Source: a virus. Taken from it: a stretch of 64,000 nt of DNA. Where the stretch lies: positions 1 through 64,000 of the IMG/VR virus record IMGVR_UViG_3300010389_000007; one strand, 5' to 3'. A program made the position numbers and the translations under genes. The notes under the pieces were generated by a model. That model saw nothing but the letters and a program-made list of their open reading frames with translations, made no database searches and had not been told where the DNA came from. Within the stretch, counting starts at the first letter, position 1. Every line of letters begins with the position of its first letter. This document shows positions 51,901-61,157 of this stretch, in pieces.

Positions 51901-53470
51901 ATGAAAGACCAGCACCAACTGACTTGGAGTTTCCTCCCTTAGAAATGTCAAATGCAATTGCATCAATTAAATATCCAATATCTCTTCTACACTTTACTCT
52001 ACCAGTAGCAACTCCAACTGCACCATAATCAAAGTCTGGACCATAATAACCAAATGGACCATCAGTGCTGGTAATGAAACCTACAATTTCATTAGCAATG
52101 AATTCCTTGTTTCTGACCAGTAGATTTGCAGCATCAAGGAATCTACCAGGAATGTTATATTTTGAAGATAATACAGAGTATGCAAAACCTACATTATTGT
52201 CACCATCTACAACTTCACCACCAATTCTTACATCACCTTGAACATCTAAGGTTCTAGTTGCAACATTGGTTCCAATTGCAACTAATGGTTGAATAGTTTT
52301 TACGAAATCTGTTCCAAGAGTTCCATATACTTCTTCTGATGTGAAGTACTCAGAAGCAGAAAGGACAGTTCCTGCTATACCTACATCTAATTCTCCAGTT
52401 GTGGTAATTCCTAAAACATTCAGATTATCAATTGTTGAGATTCCTACTCTTTCTTCTCCAATGGAAGCAAAGTCAATAGTAGAGATCCCAACTACAGACT
52501 CTCCAATAGTTGCAAATCCTACAGTTGCAATACCAGAAAGTAATTGTGAAATTGTACCAATACCAATTGTTGAAACTCCAACAGTTTCTGAATCAATAGT
52601 TGCTGTTGTGACACTTGCAATGCCAATTGTGGCAATTCCAGCATATACATCAGTTACAGTTGCAAATCCAACTGTAGCAACTCCGATTGCAGCATCAGTT
52701 ATAGTTGCAAATCCAACTGTGGCAATACCAGAATATAGGGTGGTGGCAGTAACAAATCCTACAGTTGCAATGCCAATATTGGCATCAGTTACATCTGCTA
52801 AAGATATTGTTGCAATACCAATATTGGCATCAGTTACATCTGCTAAAGTTATTGTTGCAATTCCAATTGCAGCATCAGTTATGGTTGCAAATCCAACTGT
52901 GGTCAATCCTACTGTGGATTGTAGGACATCTGAATACTCAACTGTTGATATACCAACTATCTCTTCAGCTACAGTAGCAAATCCAACTGTTGATACTCCA
53001 ACAGTCTCTGCAGAAATATCAGCAACTGCAACTGTTGCAAATCCTGAGATTGTGGCAAAGGTCATGGATGTAAATCCTTGAACCCTTGCGTTCTGTAAAA
53101 TGTCTAAATTATATTCAGGAACAGTAGAACCAATACCAACAGAACCAAGACCAGTTATAACTACTGATTCTGGAGCAAATACATTGACTTTAAATTTATT
53201 GGTTCCAGGATCTTCATCAATACCAATGCCATCAGTTACATATACCTTACCATCTACATCTAATTCAAAATTTGGTGCTGCTACATTAACACCTAGTCTA
53301 TCCCCAACAGTCAGATTTGTTTCTACATTAGCATCACCAACAACATCTAAACTAAAATCTGCTAGAGTTTTACCTATTGCTACTCTTTTTGTTGTAGAAT
53401 CAGCATATAATGCTTCTGTTCCTACACCAAGACCTGTTCTAACTACAAAATAGTTTTCTTGTGATGCCAT
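48995..53470 (-). CDS. Large repeat/beta-helix adhesin (1491 aa)
   Basis: The N-terminus has a fibre-type beta domain, then residues ~133-357 are a degenerate (G)IATVGFATITDA repeat. Two IxFVxSTDGPxG elements occur (NEIVGFITSTDGPFGYYGPD and NEVVGFVTSTDGPYGGLGTA), each followed by a CKRD-type block. A DUF1565-like beta-helix segment (YGNDSNVGDTPGGAFLTIKK) and a C-terminal head shared with 41309-43540 follow. Its late promoter TATAAATA is at 53500-53507. Confidence 0.78.
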   Translation of the reverse strand: MASQENYFVVRTGLGVGTEALYADSTTKRVAIGKTLADFSLDVVGDANVETNLTVGDRLGVNVAAPNFELDVDGKVYVTDGIGIDEDPGTNKFKVNVFAPESVVITGLGSVGIGSTVPEYNLDILQNARVQGFTSMTFATISGFATVAVADISAETVGVSTVGFATVAEEIVGISTVEYSDVLQSTVGLTTVGFATITDAAIGIATITLADVTDANIGIATISLADVTDANIGIATVGFVTATTLYSGIATVGFATITDAAIGVATVGFATVTDVYAGIATIGIASVTTATIDSETVGVSTIGIGTISQLLSGIATVGFATIGESVVGISTIDFASIGEERVGISTIDNLNVLGITTTGELDVGIAGTVLSASEYFTSEEVYGTLGTDFVKTIQPLVAIGTNVATRTLDVQGDVRIGGEVVDGDNNVGFAYSVLSSKYNIPGRFLDAANLLVRNKEFIANEIVGFITSTDGPFGYYGPDFDYGAVGVATGRVKCRRDIGYLIDAIAFDISKGGNSKSVGAGLSYYEGAVLKYLDDSAVIPTGFSTGYVKQATLVGFSSISTLARYVINNSRLPKSYQTPPLNGTYADAARLILANKVLIAEVAVGRMLANFSGFSVPGGNQECIDDIIDVLEAMCFNLEFGGNDQVYDAAKIYVDNDYLSGEETESIYAYQQARDMAIQAMRNETITLGGYTSEVQYIDNSVVGDQSGLPGVYVSGDCATQASAITVFIQIITEAIEFGTLPATRTITGVASIAQVVDTELLPDGDSNTNPFACANVYSAIHSCVGIVTTIIGEGLAETPKINNPVGELTWQPPGAKVGNEWFVAKYGNDSNVGDTPGGAFLTIKKACSIAQPGDTVKVFAGLYVEDGPIQVPERVAVVGEDLRRTLVSTKAKTDLYHVRRGCYIAQQSFVGEANPNAMVSFPTVGLGYADGTEKNWQSPYVQNCTNFVPDSVGMRIDGARAGGFKSMVLDAYTQYNQNGIGVSITNFGYAQLVSLFTICCNIAVYNDTGGVCDMNNSNASFGNFGLWANGTTPLQYVGIVTVTPEGDNIDSLVLNVGAGATQAYDDAVDLLRANADFLANEVVGFVTSTDGPYGGLGTAFDYGGVAAGRDKCKRDTKIIVETFALDLIQQSNINSIDTALAYRDSADYSVSYLGDSSPVPTGFTPGYVADGEISAINYLAGISTYVIQNLNLPESYQSGINSIPQIKDTNKNGYSPLIVGIITTSAGIITSVIGLGTGSLPERQLPRGQRPYDGQVTFIDTQYFTVNTIRIDSPGFGYVVGAPVEVQLSLPELGDDAIAAEATIFEDGVNPDGTIGEITILVSGTGYLSPPTVTIAPPPDATPGIGSTATATAVMENLFFNVVSSTPVDPTGITTVTFDQFITYPVSAGASVNFFQASKIIASGITFEYIGTGTDIVNAIPSKAAVPIDENQIVATNGGRVPFTSTDQGGNFRISEGITINQNTGTISGTAFSKSLQAETTPLIIALGGG

Positions 53471-53493
53471 AATCGGGTTCCACTATCCCCCTT

Positions 53494-53521
53494 TTGATTT
53501 ATTTATAAGATATGGTATAAT
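53494..53521 (+). promoter_or_regulatory. Sigma70-type promoter for the oxygenase gene
   Basis: TTGATT (53494-53499), 16 nt, TATAAT (53516-53521) on the plus strand, 21 nt before the oxygenase start. It overlaps the opposing late promoter, so the two could interfere. Confidence 0.62.
53500..53507 (-). promoter_or_regulatory. Consensus late promoter TATAAATA
   Basis: Exact TATAAATA on the minus strand, 30 nt upstream of the 1491-aa adhesin gene. Confidence 0.75.
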
Positions 53522-53542
53522 AACTTAAGAGAATCAAACATC

Positions 53543-54028
53543 ATGCAAGTAATAGATAACTATTTACCAGAGGAAATTTTCAAACCTATTCAAACAATGA
53601 TTCTTAGTGATGGATTTCCCTGGTATTGGAATGATGCAAAATCAACTTATGAAAATTATTCATGCAATGATTTAGACAATTTTCAGTTAACTCATAGATT
53701 TTATGATCAATATAGCAAATGCAGCACTGCTAATATTGATCAAATTATAGTAAAATTAAACCCACAAGCAATTGTTAGAATTAAAGCAAATTTAAATCCA
53801 AAAACAACCAAAATTATAAAATATGGATTTCATGTGGATACTCATATTAATTGCAAGACTGCAATCTATTATTTAAACACTAACAATGGATATACAGAAT
53901 TTAAAAATGGGGAAAGGGTTGAGAGTGTAGAAAATAGAATGGTGTTTTTTGAGTCCCAGTTAGAGCATACTGGGACATCATGCACAAATCAGAAAAGAAG
54001 AGTTGTTATAAATTTTAATTATTTTTAA
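53543..54028 (+). CDS. 2OG-Fe(II) oxygenase-like protein (161 aa)
   Basis: The C-terminal half fits the double-stranded beta-helix 2-oxoglutarate oxygenases: H97-x-D99 (GFHVDT), distal H142 (LEHTG) and a 2OG-binding Arg at 152/153 (KRRVVINF). Prolyl-4-hydroxylase-like proteins of this type are common in cyanophages. The target is unknown; collagen-like fibres nearby are a plausible substrate. It is transcribed opposite to its neighbours and its stop overlaps the adhesin stop on the other strand by 3 nt. Confidence 0.78.
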   Translation: MQVIDNYLPEEIFKPIQTMILSDGFPWYWNDAKSTYENYSCNDLDNFQLTHRFYDQYSKCSTANIDQIIVKLNPQAIVRIKANLNPKTTKIIKYGFHVDTHINCKTAIYYLNTNNGYTEFKNGERVESVENRMVFFESQLEHTGTSCTNQKRRVVINFNYF

Positions 54029-57000
54029 GAAACTCTCATAATGTATGCAAGAGCATAGTATGGAGGTAAGTTTGCATTGGTTGCAGGTGAACCTTCAGTG
54101 GAAATTGTGGTTGTAGTTGATGTTGATGCTGTAGGTTGTGTGTAAGATACATTACCAGATGAAGTACTTAGACTTACTCCATCAACAACTTGTCCTCCAC
54201 CACCAGAAACACCTTCAGTGCTTGTGCTAACAGATGCTCCTGTCAAGAATGTGCCACTTGCATCTCCACCAGTTAGGGTTGTTGTTGATGATGAAGAGGC
54301 AGTGTGATTGTGTGAAACCAAAGTAGCATCTGCACTACCACCAGTTGCTCCTGCAGAAAGTCCTGGATATGTAGTATCTCCAGTTCCACTGCTAGCACCA
54401 ACAACAAATCTGTTTCTTAAGTTTGGAGTTCCATTTGTTCCATCGCATAGTGCCCAGTTTGAAAGATCTCCAGTCCCAACAGAAGATGCTGCACCAGACC
54501 AAAGAATAATTCCACCAACAGGAATTGTTCCATATCCATGAAGTGTTGTTGATGGTGGAACAATTACTTTTCCACCAGCAGAATTCAAGTATAAGTTATC
54601 TGATGTGGTAGTAATTGTGGTTGCTGAAGAGACCCCAACTGTAACATTACCAATTGTTGCATCATTATTAACTAAAAGGTTATTTCCAACTGCAACTCCC
54701 CCAGAAACTACAACAGCAGCAGTTGTTGAGTTAATTCCTGGTTGAGTGTTTGCAAAAGTTACTATTCCAACAAATTCAGACTCACCTTCAACAGTTAATG
54801 ATTGTAAGGTGGTTATTGCAGTGGATGCATCTAAAATATCATTTACAATTAAAGTATTAACTTCAAGGGTATCTGCTACTGCAGTATCTTCATCCTCTAC
54901 TGGAACACCAACTGCAGTTTGATCTCCTGTAATTGCATCAAACTTAGTTCTTCCAATAAAGAACTCCCCATTGCTATTCATGCCAGTGTAAACAACTAGT
55001 CCGCCTTGAGAAACTAAAGATTGTGAAGTTAATATCTCATCTTCATTTAGAATTCTATCTTGGTTTGATGGCATACCAGTAGAATAGTTACCAGGACCAA
55101 AACCAACATATTCAAATGTATGACCTGATGCTCTAAGAATGGAGTTTCTTCTAAGTTCAATTGGAACTACTGAAATTCTCTTAATTGCAGATCCAGTTAA
55201 GTGCGAAGATATTCTGGTTCCTAACTGACCTCTCTTAACATAAATTTCACCACCAGAAACTTTAGTCACCAACATAATTTCAGTATTTACCTGAATTATG
55301 TCTCCCTTTTGCAATCCATAAATGCTTGATACTAAGAAGTTAATATCAGATACTGAAATTGCTTGATTTGTTTTTGACTTATATCCATCATAAAGGGCAA
55401 AATGTCTTGATGCTAGATTTTCATTTTCAGCATTAGTTTCTTTTGAATTAGATGAAAGACCATATGCATAAACTCTATTTGCAGCTCCAGCATCTCCTCT
55501 AACAGTAAATGATGTGATTCCAATCACATTAGAAACTGTGGATATTCCAATAGTTGGATCTGATCCAATTTGGTCATCAAACAATACTTTATTTCCAACT
55601 GCAAAATTATGTGGTTGTTGGGTTATAATAGTTGTTGTATTAGTTCCAGAATCATATACTGCTCCATCTGGAGAAGTTTGTAGTTGATATCCTGGACCAC
55701 CAAATAAGATAACAGATTGCTCTGGAGTCTCTGGAATTCCTAGATTATTATAGTATGTTATAGTATTTGATGTTACTGACTTGATCAAGAAAGTTCCATT
55801 ATTTCTTGAATTTTCACATCCAAGAATTTGAATAGTGTCTAAATCAGAAGATTCTTGATTTGTAGATGCAACAATAACACTTGCAGTATTTGAAGATCCT
55901 GGAATTCCTCTTAATGTTAGGGAATCTCCAACAGTATATCCAGAACCAAAGTTTTGAATTGCAGCAGTAGTTACACTATTTGAAGAAACTGTTATTGTTG
56001 CAGTTGCATCTTGCCCAGTTCCTCCACAAAGAGGAATATCATAATAAGTTCCATTTAAAAATCCAGATCCACCAGAACTAATAGTCAATCTCTTAATACC
56101 ACCTAATCCATGATTTGTTGCAGTTGTTGCTGTACAAACACCAACTGGACTAAATGTTGTTGTGTCTTGATAGGTAGTAATTCCAGTTATTACTTTTCCT
56201 AGATTAAAATCTGCTAAGAAAGATGATACAACTTCCTTAGTACTGCTATTCTTAGGGTCATTGACATTTACTACACCAATAATTGATCTAGATGCTTTTG
56301 TAATTGTTCCTTCAGGGTCTGAGTTTGGATTATCCTCATCAACCTTTGGATACAATCTTTCAATACTTTGTGATAGTTTGTATGTATCTGTATCAAATGG
56401 AGATACAGTTGGAACATTTTTAAATGCATTAACTGTTACATGATAAACTCCATCAGTAATTCCTTCCTCATAAGAAGTGATGGTGTCAATGTCATAAAGT
56501 TGATAATCATTTTGTACAGATTTCTGAACAAAATATGGCAAACTATTTCTGTTTGCATCATAGATTGTATAAGGTGGAATTCTATAGTTTGAAGTTTGAG
56601 CACAATCTCTTACAGTTAACCAAGATTCTGCAGTAGAAATGCCAACTGTAATTTCTCCAGGATCTCTAGATATTGCATAAGTAAATCTTAATTCATTAAC
56701 AACTGCTGCAACAGTGAATTCCCCATTATATCCAGTTCCAGTACCAAGACCCACTGGAGCAGGTTCTGCAGAACTCTTTAAGTCATAAACTTTTATAGAA
56801 TCTCCAACTTTTAAGTTGTGTGGTTTACTCGTTACAATGGTAACAAATCCAGCACTATACCATGCATCAACAATTGCACCATTATTTCTAATTAAGGATA
56901 ATTCATTGTTTGTAGCAGAAACCAAATCAGTGCTTTCTGCCTGTGGAAGTAAAGAACTTAGAGCATTTGATGCCCTCTCAATAATAAAACCAGAGGTGAT

Positions 57001-59334
57001 GTCAGAAGCAGCTGAAGATTCTTTAGGGATAAAAATTCTAAATCTATATGCTTTATCTTGATTTACTCTACTATCTAAGGTTCTCTTGATGTATGAAAGT
57101 GGTGCACTAACTGTGGCAAGATTGCTAAAGAATGAAGTTGCACCAGAACCTACAGAGTTTACTCCAACATACCAATTTTGATTTGCTGAGTCCCACTGAA
57201 TTGGATGACCAATATCCCCAACATTCTTCTCATTAACAGAACTTCTGAAGACTAGGTTTCCAGTAGCAAAACCTACTTGGTTTTTAATATCTACTACAAA
57301 AACATCATTTTCTGCATTATTTACATTATCATATAATTTAATTCCAGTTCCACCAGTTAATCTAACATTATACAGTTTATCATGTTCTATACCATCTGGA
57401 AGAACCCCATTTTTTGCAATTATTTTCCCAGAAATTCCAGTAGAAATGCCTGTTATTCCAGATAAAGTAACTATATTGGTTGTGGTGTCAATTGTATTGA
57501 TATCATATTCAATTTTATATGATGGAGTGATGGGAATTTGATATTCTACGTTAGCTGCTCTATAGTATAAAAGATCTTGATTCTTACCACCTACAGAAAA
57601 TCCTCTAACTTTATTAGTTGGTGGTGAAAGTAAGTCTGTAAGATCGTTAAAATATACCCTGGTATTTTGATTTGATGCTGCAAGTGAATTTGTTAAAGTG
57701 GCATTAAGTTTTTCATATCTAATAACATTATCTGCTGCTGGGAGTTCTTTTGGTTGAAGTATATGAGTGATGTACGCATGATTATCTTTAGATAAAGCGT
57801 CTTTTTTATATCTTGATGAAAATAGTGCATTTTGACCAAAATTACTGTTTGAGTTAGTAATTGATTGATCACCACCAATGTCAGCAACAAACTGCTTTGC
57901 ATATCCAATAGCAAAGATAGAAACACACTGAATGAATGCATCATTAGATGCTTTTATGTGGAAAGTTTCCCATTCAGGTCTATATCTTGCTCTTGATGAT
58001 TGGTGCAAGAATTTGTCTACACCAAAATTAGTTTGGAATTTATATGCTCCAGAAGTTGCATCATATTCTGCAAATGCTCTATCATCCTTTTGTAGAGAAA
58101 TTCCAGTAAATTGTGCTGTGACCATGGATCTAAATCCTTTGGCCTTTGATCCATCTGCATGGAGACCATTCATACCATAAACAGACTTCAAACTACAGTT
58201 GAAGACGTATGGAGATGCTGAGGAAACAGTATCTGAGATTACTTTTACCGATGCTCCAGTTACACTTGGGTTTAGAGTCTGAGTAGGAACATTAGATAGT
58301 AAATATGTAAATTCTGTTTCGCTTGTTACCTGAGCAACAACAAAATTTCCATTATACTCTAGTTCTGAGGTTGGACCTTCAGCCTGAGCTAATCCAGATA
58401 TGATAATTGGGGTGAATGGTGATAGATTGTGTGGTGATTGAGTCTGAACAGTGATTACAGGAGTTCCGGATACACCATTTCCAGAAATTGCTGATGTAAT
58501 AATGATAGAACCAGTTCCAAGTTCACCAACAATTCTATTTTCATCTACGTTAGGTTGGAAGTTATCATATCCATCTATGATACTTCTAGATGATTGGGAA
58601 CCAAATCCCAAACTCAATTTGTAGTAGTAGTTTTCTAAATCTGTGTGACCAGTGCTAGTATTATTTTTTACTATTATATTAGTATCATCTGCATATTCAA
58701 ACGCAGTAAGTTTATGGTGTGAAAAGTTTGGTACAGTTGTATTTGTTGAATAATTATTATATACTTTTCCAATTGGATCACCATCAAAAATAGTAAATCC
58801 AAAGATATAACAAGCACCAGTTAGTTTGAATATTGCTGCTGGATCAATATTGTCATCTACTGGACTTGGAACAAATTTTGGTCTTATCTTTGTCTTTCTT
58901 AAATCATGAGCAACAAGAGAAGTTCCCTTTGGTACTATGACCCCACCATCTACACTATTATAAATGTATAATTGGTTTGCAGGATCATTAATATCAAAAT
59001 TAGTGGAAACGTTAAATTCAGTAATAGTTCTGGTGGCACTATTTACATCCTTTAATACGTTGGAACTATCTACCCAATATCCAGGTCTGTTGTCAATAAA
59101 GTGAGTTCCTGGGGAAAGTAAAATGGTGGTTTGGTCAAAAAGATCATTATTAGTTCCAGGAACATAAGAGAATCTTGCAGCTTCAATTAATGCCCTTTGA
59201 ATGGTTTTAAAAGGTCTTAACCTTGAGTTTCCCCTATTATCAATAGAATCTGAAGCATCTAACTCATTTGGATCAACATATAGGGTATTACCATTGAGAT
59301 TCTTCAAAAAGTTCTCTAATCTCGCTAAAGGCAT
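54025..59334 (-). CDS. Large tail fibre/tailspike-like protein with collar domain (1769 aa)
   Basis: The N-terminus MPLARLENFLKNLNGNTLYV is followed by a beta-helix-type segment (RPFKTIQRALIEAARFSYVP). A long body contains repeated PHNLxxGDSI-type and GYTVGDSLTLRG-type beta units. The C-terminus (about 1598-1769) is a phage collar domain: PVGGIILWSG, NWALCDGTNGTPNLRNRFVV, SHNHT and PPYYALAYIM. Collar-domain proteins are receptor-binding fibres such as T4 gp12-like proteins. Confidence 0.83.
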   Translation of the reverse strand: MPLARLENFLKNLNGNTLYVDPNELDASDSIDNRGNSRLRPFKTIQRALIEAARFSYVPGTNNDLFDQTTILLSPGTHFIDNRPGYWVDSSNVLKDVNSATRTITEFNVSTNFDINDPANQLYIYNSVDGGVIVPKGTSLVAHDLRKTKIRPKFVPSPVDDNIDPAAIFKLTGACYIFGFTIFDGDPIGKVYNNYSTNTTVPNFSHHKLTAFEYADDTNIIVKNNTSTGHTDLENYYYKLSLGFGSQSSRSIIDGYDNFQPNVDENRIVGELGTGSIIITSAISGNGVSGTPVITVQTQSPHNLSPFTPIIISGLAQAEGPTSELEYNGNFVVAQVTSETEFTYLLSNVPTQTLNPSVTGASVKVISDTVSSASPYVFNCSLKSVYGMNGLHADGSKAKGFRSMVTAQFTGISLQKDDRAFAEYDATSGAYKFQTNFGVDKFLHQSSRARYRPEWETFHIKASNDAFIQCVSIFAIGYAKQFVADIGGDQSITNSNSNFGQNALFSSRYKKDALSKDNHAYITHILQPKELPAADNVIRYEKLNATLTNSLAASNQNTRVYFNDLTDLLSPPTNKVRGFSVGGKNQDLLYYRAANVEYQIPITPSYKIEYDINTIDTTTNIVTLSGITGISTGISGKIIAKNGVLPDGIEHDKLYNVRLTGGTGIKLYDNVNNAENDVFVVDIKNQVGFATGNLVFRSSVNEKNVGDIGHPIQWDSANQNWYVGVNSVGSGATSFFSNLATVSAPLSYIKRTLDSRVNQDKAYRFRIFIPKESSAASDITSGFIIERASNALSSLLPQAESTDLVSATNNELSLIRNNGAIVDAWYSAGFVTIVTSKPHNLKVGDSIKVYDLKSSAEPAPVGLGTGTGYNGEFTVAAVVNELRFTYAISRDPGEITVGISTAESWLTVRDCAQTSNYRIPPYTIYDANRNSLPYFVQKSVQNDYQLYDIDTITSYEEGITDGVYHVTVNAFKNVPTVSPFDTDTYKLSQSIERLYPKVDEDNPNSDPEGTITKASRSIIGVVNVNDPKNSSTKEVVSSFLADFNLGKVITGITTYQDTTTFSPVGVCTATTATNHGLGGIKRLTISSGGSGFLNGTYYDIPLCGGTGQDATATITVSSNSVTTAAIQNFGSGYTVGDSLTLRGIPGSSNTASVIVASTNQESSDLDTIQILGCENSRNNGTFLIKSVTSNTITYYNNLGIPETPEQSVILFGGPGYQLQTSPDGAVYDSGTNTTTIITQQPHNFAVGNKVLFDDQIGSDPTIGISTVSNVIGITSFTVRGDAGAANRVYAYGLSSNSKETNAENENLASRHFALYDGYKSKTNQAISVSDINFLVSSIYGLQKGDIIQVNTEIMLVTKVSGGEIYVKRGQLGTRISSHLTGSAIKRISVVPIELRRNSILRASGHTFEYVGFGPGNYSTGMPSNQDRILNEDEILTSQSLVSQGGLVVYTGMNSNGEFFIGRTKFDAITGDQTAVGVPVEDEDTAVADTLEVNTLIVNDILDASTAITTLQSLTVEGESEFVGIVTFANTQPGINSTTAAVVVSGGVAVGNNLLVNNDATIGNVTVGVSSATTITTTSDNLYLNSAGGKVIVPPSTTLHGYGTIPVGGIILWSGAASSVGTGDLSNWALCDGTNGTPNLRNRFVVGASSGTGDTTYPGLSAGATGGSADATLVSHNHTASSSSTTTLTGGDASGTFLTGASVSTSTEGVSGGGGQVVDGVSLSTSSGNVSYTQPTASTSTTTTISTEGSPATNANLPPYYALAYIMRVS

Positions 59335-59366
59335 TTTAGAGTATCCTTACGTATTTTCTTCTGTCT

Positions 59367-59374
59367 TATTTATC
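59367..59374 (-). promoter_or_regulatory. Late-type promoter GATAAATA (left half of a divergent pair)
   Basis: GATAAATA on the minus strand, 33 nt upstream of the 1769-aa fibre. Confidence 0.72.
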
Positions 59375-59382
59375 AATAAATA
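59375..59382 (+). promoter_or_regulatory. Late-type promoter AATAAATA (right half of a divergent pair)
   Basis: AATAAATA on the plus strand, 23 nt upstream of the esterase-like gene, directly abutting the minus-strand box. Confidence 0.72.
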
Positions 59383-59404
59383 CCATTATCAATCTTTTGT
59401 AATT

Positions 59405-61087
59405 ATGGAATTTCGTTCTCCTAAAGAATGTTTGTTGTCACTATATCAAGATAAAGTAAAATCAGATAATGAGCAAATAAAACAAATAGAACAAACTGAA
59501 TCTGGATTTAGTATCCAATTGCCAGATGGAACAAATTTTGAACTTCCTGCAATACAAGATACCCTAGATTGTTTTACTGACCCAATCAATAAAATAGACA
59601 CTAGAATAGTCACTCTGAACAATCAAATTGTAGACTTACAAAATTCTATTCTTCAAGTTGGACAGACTGCTAATAGTTGTGGGTGTGGTGGGTCTGTTGG
59701 ATTTGGGAGCACTGGGGTTCCATTCTTTATTGGGATTAATACAGTAACTGTATACGCAGATTCATTGCTTTGGAGAGGTTGGTCATACACTTCTCCAAAT
59801 CCATTCTCACAAATCAGTGGAACCTTATCAGTTGGAATAGATTTTGCAATAACATCAGCAGAATATACTATCGGATCAACAACTTATCCAGTAAGAGGAT
59901 ATTTGTATGTTCCTCCAATATTAAGCACGTCTGTTGATGTGATAGTCCTTTATCATGGAACAATCTCAGATACTACAACAACAGTTCTTGAAGCTGCATC
60001 AAACTTCATGCAAATTGCAAAAGATAACATTAGACTAAAAGATAAAATTATCTTTAGTGTTGCTTATCCACAAGACGCAATCCCTACAGCAAACTCTCTT
60101 GATGGAACTTATGGTGGTGTTGGAAATGCTGGATTCTTATTTGAGGATAATTTGCCATTTGCCAGAGCAGCATTACTCTGGGCAAAAAATTCCTTGAATT
60201 CTTATATAGCATCTCAAGGTCTTAATAAGAGTATTAATAGAGTTTTCATGTTTGGACATTCTCAGGGAGGTTCATTGGTCCATAAATTGAACACTTTAGA
60301 ATCTACTGATGGTGTTATTGCAAATGCTCCAGGTCCAATAAGATTAGATTTAACTTGTCAAAACCAAGAAACTCTAGGATTAGTTGGTGCAGGAAAACCA
60401 ATAACTTTACAAAATGCTGTTTGTCAGAAGTTATACAATGTCTATGGATCAGCATTTACATCATCTCAATATTTTGACAGATCTGTTCAAGCATACACTA
60501 CTGGTTTAATATCTCCAACCTTATACATTCAAGGTCAGCAAGATACTACTGGTGCAGGTAGCCAAATTGATTGGATCAACACTTTATTTGCAGATGTGGA
60601 ATCTCAAGTAGTCAGTGATGGAAAAGGTGGTTTGTTGAAAGTTCAAGGTGGTCATGATGCATTTGTCAACAATCCAATTGCACAACAAGCAATTAGAGAC
60701 TTTGTAGAATCAACTGGGTCTGATGTAACAACGACTGCAGCAGGAACTGTTGGTCTTGGTACTGAAGATCTAGTTGGACAATCCCTAATTGGAATTTACT
60801 ATGGTGATGTTGGTGTTGCTAGAACAACTTTGACAATTTGTCCAGGAATTACAACTTGTGATGCATATCCTAGTCAGATTGCAAGTTTACAGGCACAAAT
60901 TACACCTTTAAGATCTGAGAGAAATTCGTTAATAGGAAAAGTAAATTACCTTAAGAGTGAAAGGAGTAAGTATGAAATAAGAAAATATGGGTTCAACAGA
61001 CAAAAAGAGGAATTAAATGCAGATATTGCATCTAGCAATGCAGTGCTTAATTTCCTTAACGATCCTGCGAATGAAGAATGGTTATAA
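59405..61087 (+). CDS. Virion-type alpha/beta hydrolase (esterase-like) with coiled-coil ends (560 aa)
   Basis: I start at the ATG of MEFRSPKECLLSLYQDKVKS (59405), which follows the late box; a longer frame exists but overlaps the opposite fibre gene. Residues ~1-90 contain a coiled coil; a Cys/Gly-rich turn (NSCGCGGSVGFGS) follows. From about 150 to 435 it is an alpha/beta hydrolase: VIVLYHGT oxyanion region, GHSQGG nucleophile elbow (Ser ~285), an Asp in GQQDTTGAG, and GGHDAF as the His. A C-terminal coiled coil (SQIASLQAQITPLRSERNSL) resembles cyanophage structural tails. Probably a late virion protein able to hydrolyse an ester, but activity is inferred. Confidence 0.75.
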   Translation: MEFRSPKECLLSLYQDKVKSDNEQIKQIEQTESGFSIQLPDGTNFELPAIQDTLDCFTDPINKIDTRIVTLNNQIVDLQNSILQVGQTANSCGCGGSVGFGSTGVPFFIGINTVTVYADSLLWRGWSYTSPNPFSQISGTLSVGIDFAITSAEYTIGSTTYPVRGYLYVPPILSTSVDVIVLYHGTISDTTTTVLEAASNFMQIAKDNIRLKDKIIFSVAYPQDAIPTANSLDGTYGGVGNAGFLFEDNLPFARAALLWAKNSLNSYIASQGLNKSINRVFMFGHSQGGSLVHKLNTLESTDGVIANAPGPIRLDLTCQNQETLGLVGAGKPITLQNAVCQKLYNVYGSAFTSSQYFDRSVQAYTTGLISPTLYIQGQQDTTGAGSQIDWINTLFADVESQVVSDGKGGLLKVQGGHDAFVNNPIAQQAIRDFVESTGSDVTTTAAGTVGLGTEDLVGQSLIGIYYGDVGVARTTLTICPGITTCDAYPSQIASLQAQITPLRSERNSLIGKVNYLKSERSKYEIRKYGFNRQKEELNADIASSNAVLNFLNDPANEEWL

Positions 61088-61094
61088 AAACCCT

Positions 61095-61134
61095 AGGGGC
61101 AATTTTTACCCAGAATTTTTTTTGCCCCTTTTTT
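61095..61134 (+). terminator. Bidirectional terminator between convergent transcripts
   Basis: AGGGGCAA and TTGCCCCT form an 8-bp stem with a T-rich loop, followed by TTTTTT on the plus strand; on the minus strand it is preceded and followed by A/T runs. It ends the esterase transcript and probably the tRNA-Leu transcript. Confidence 0.78.
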
Positions 61135-61157
61135 GGAATTAAAAGTCAATTTTGAAA

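Noticed and set aside
59201-59404. 68-residue N-terminal extension of the esterase-like protein
   Set aside because: It overlaps the opposite fibre start and both late promoters; the ATG at 59405 follows the promoter correctly.
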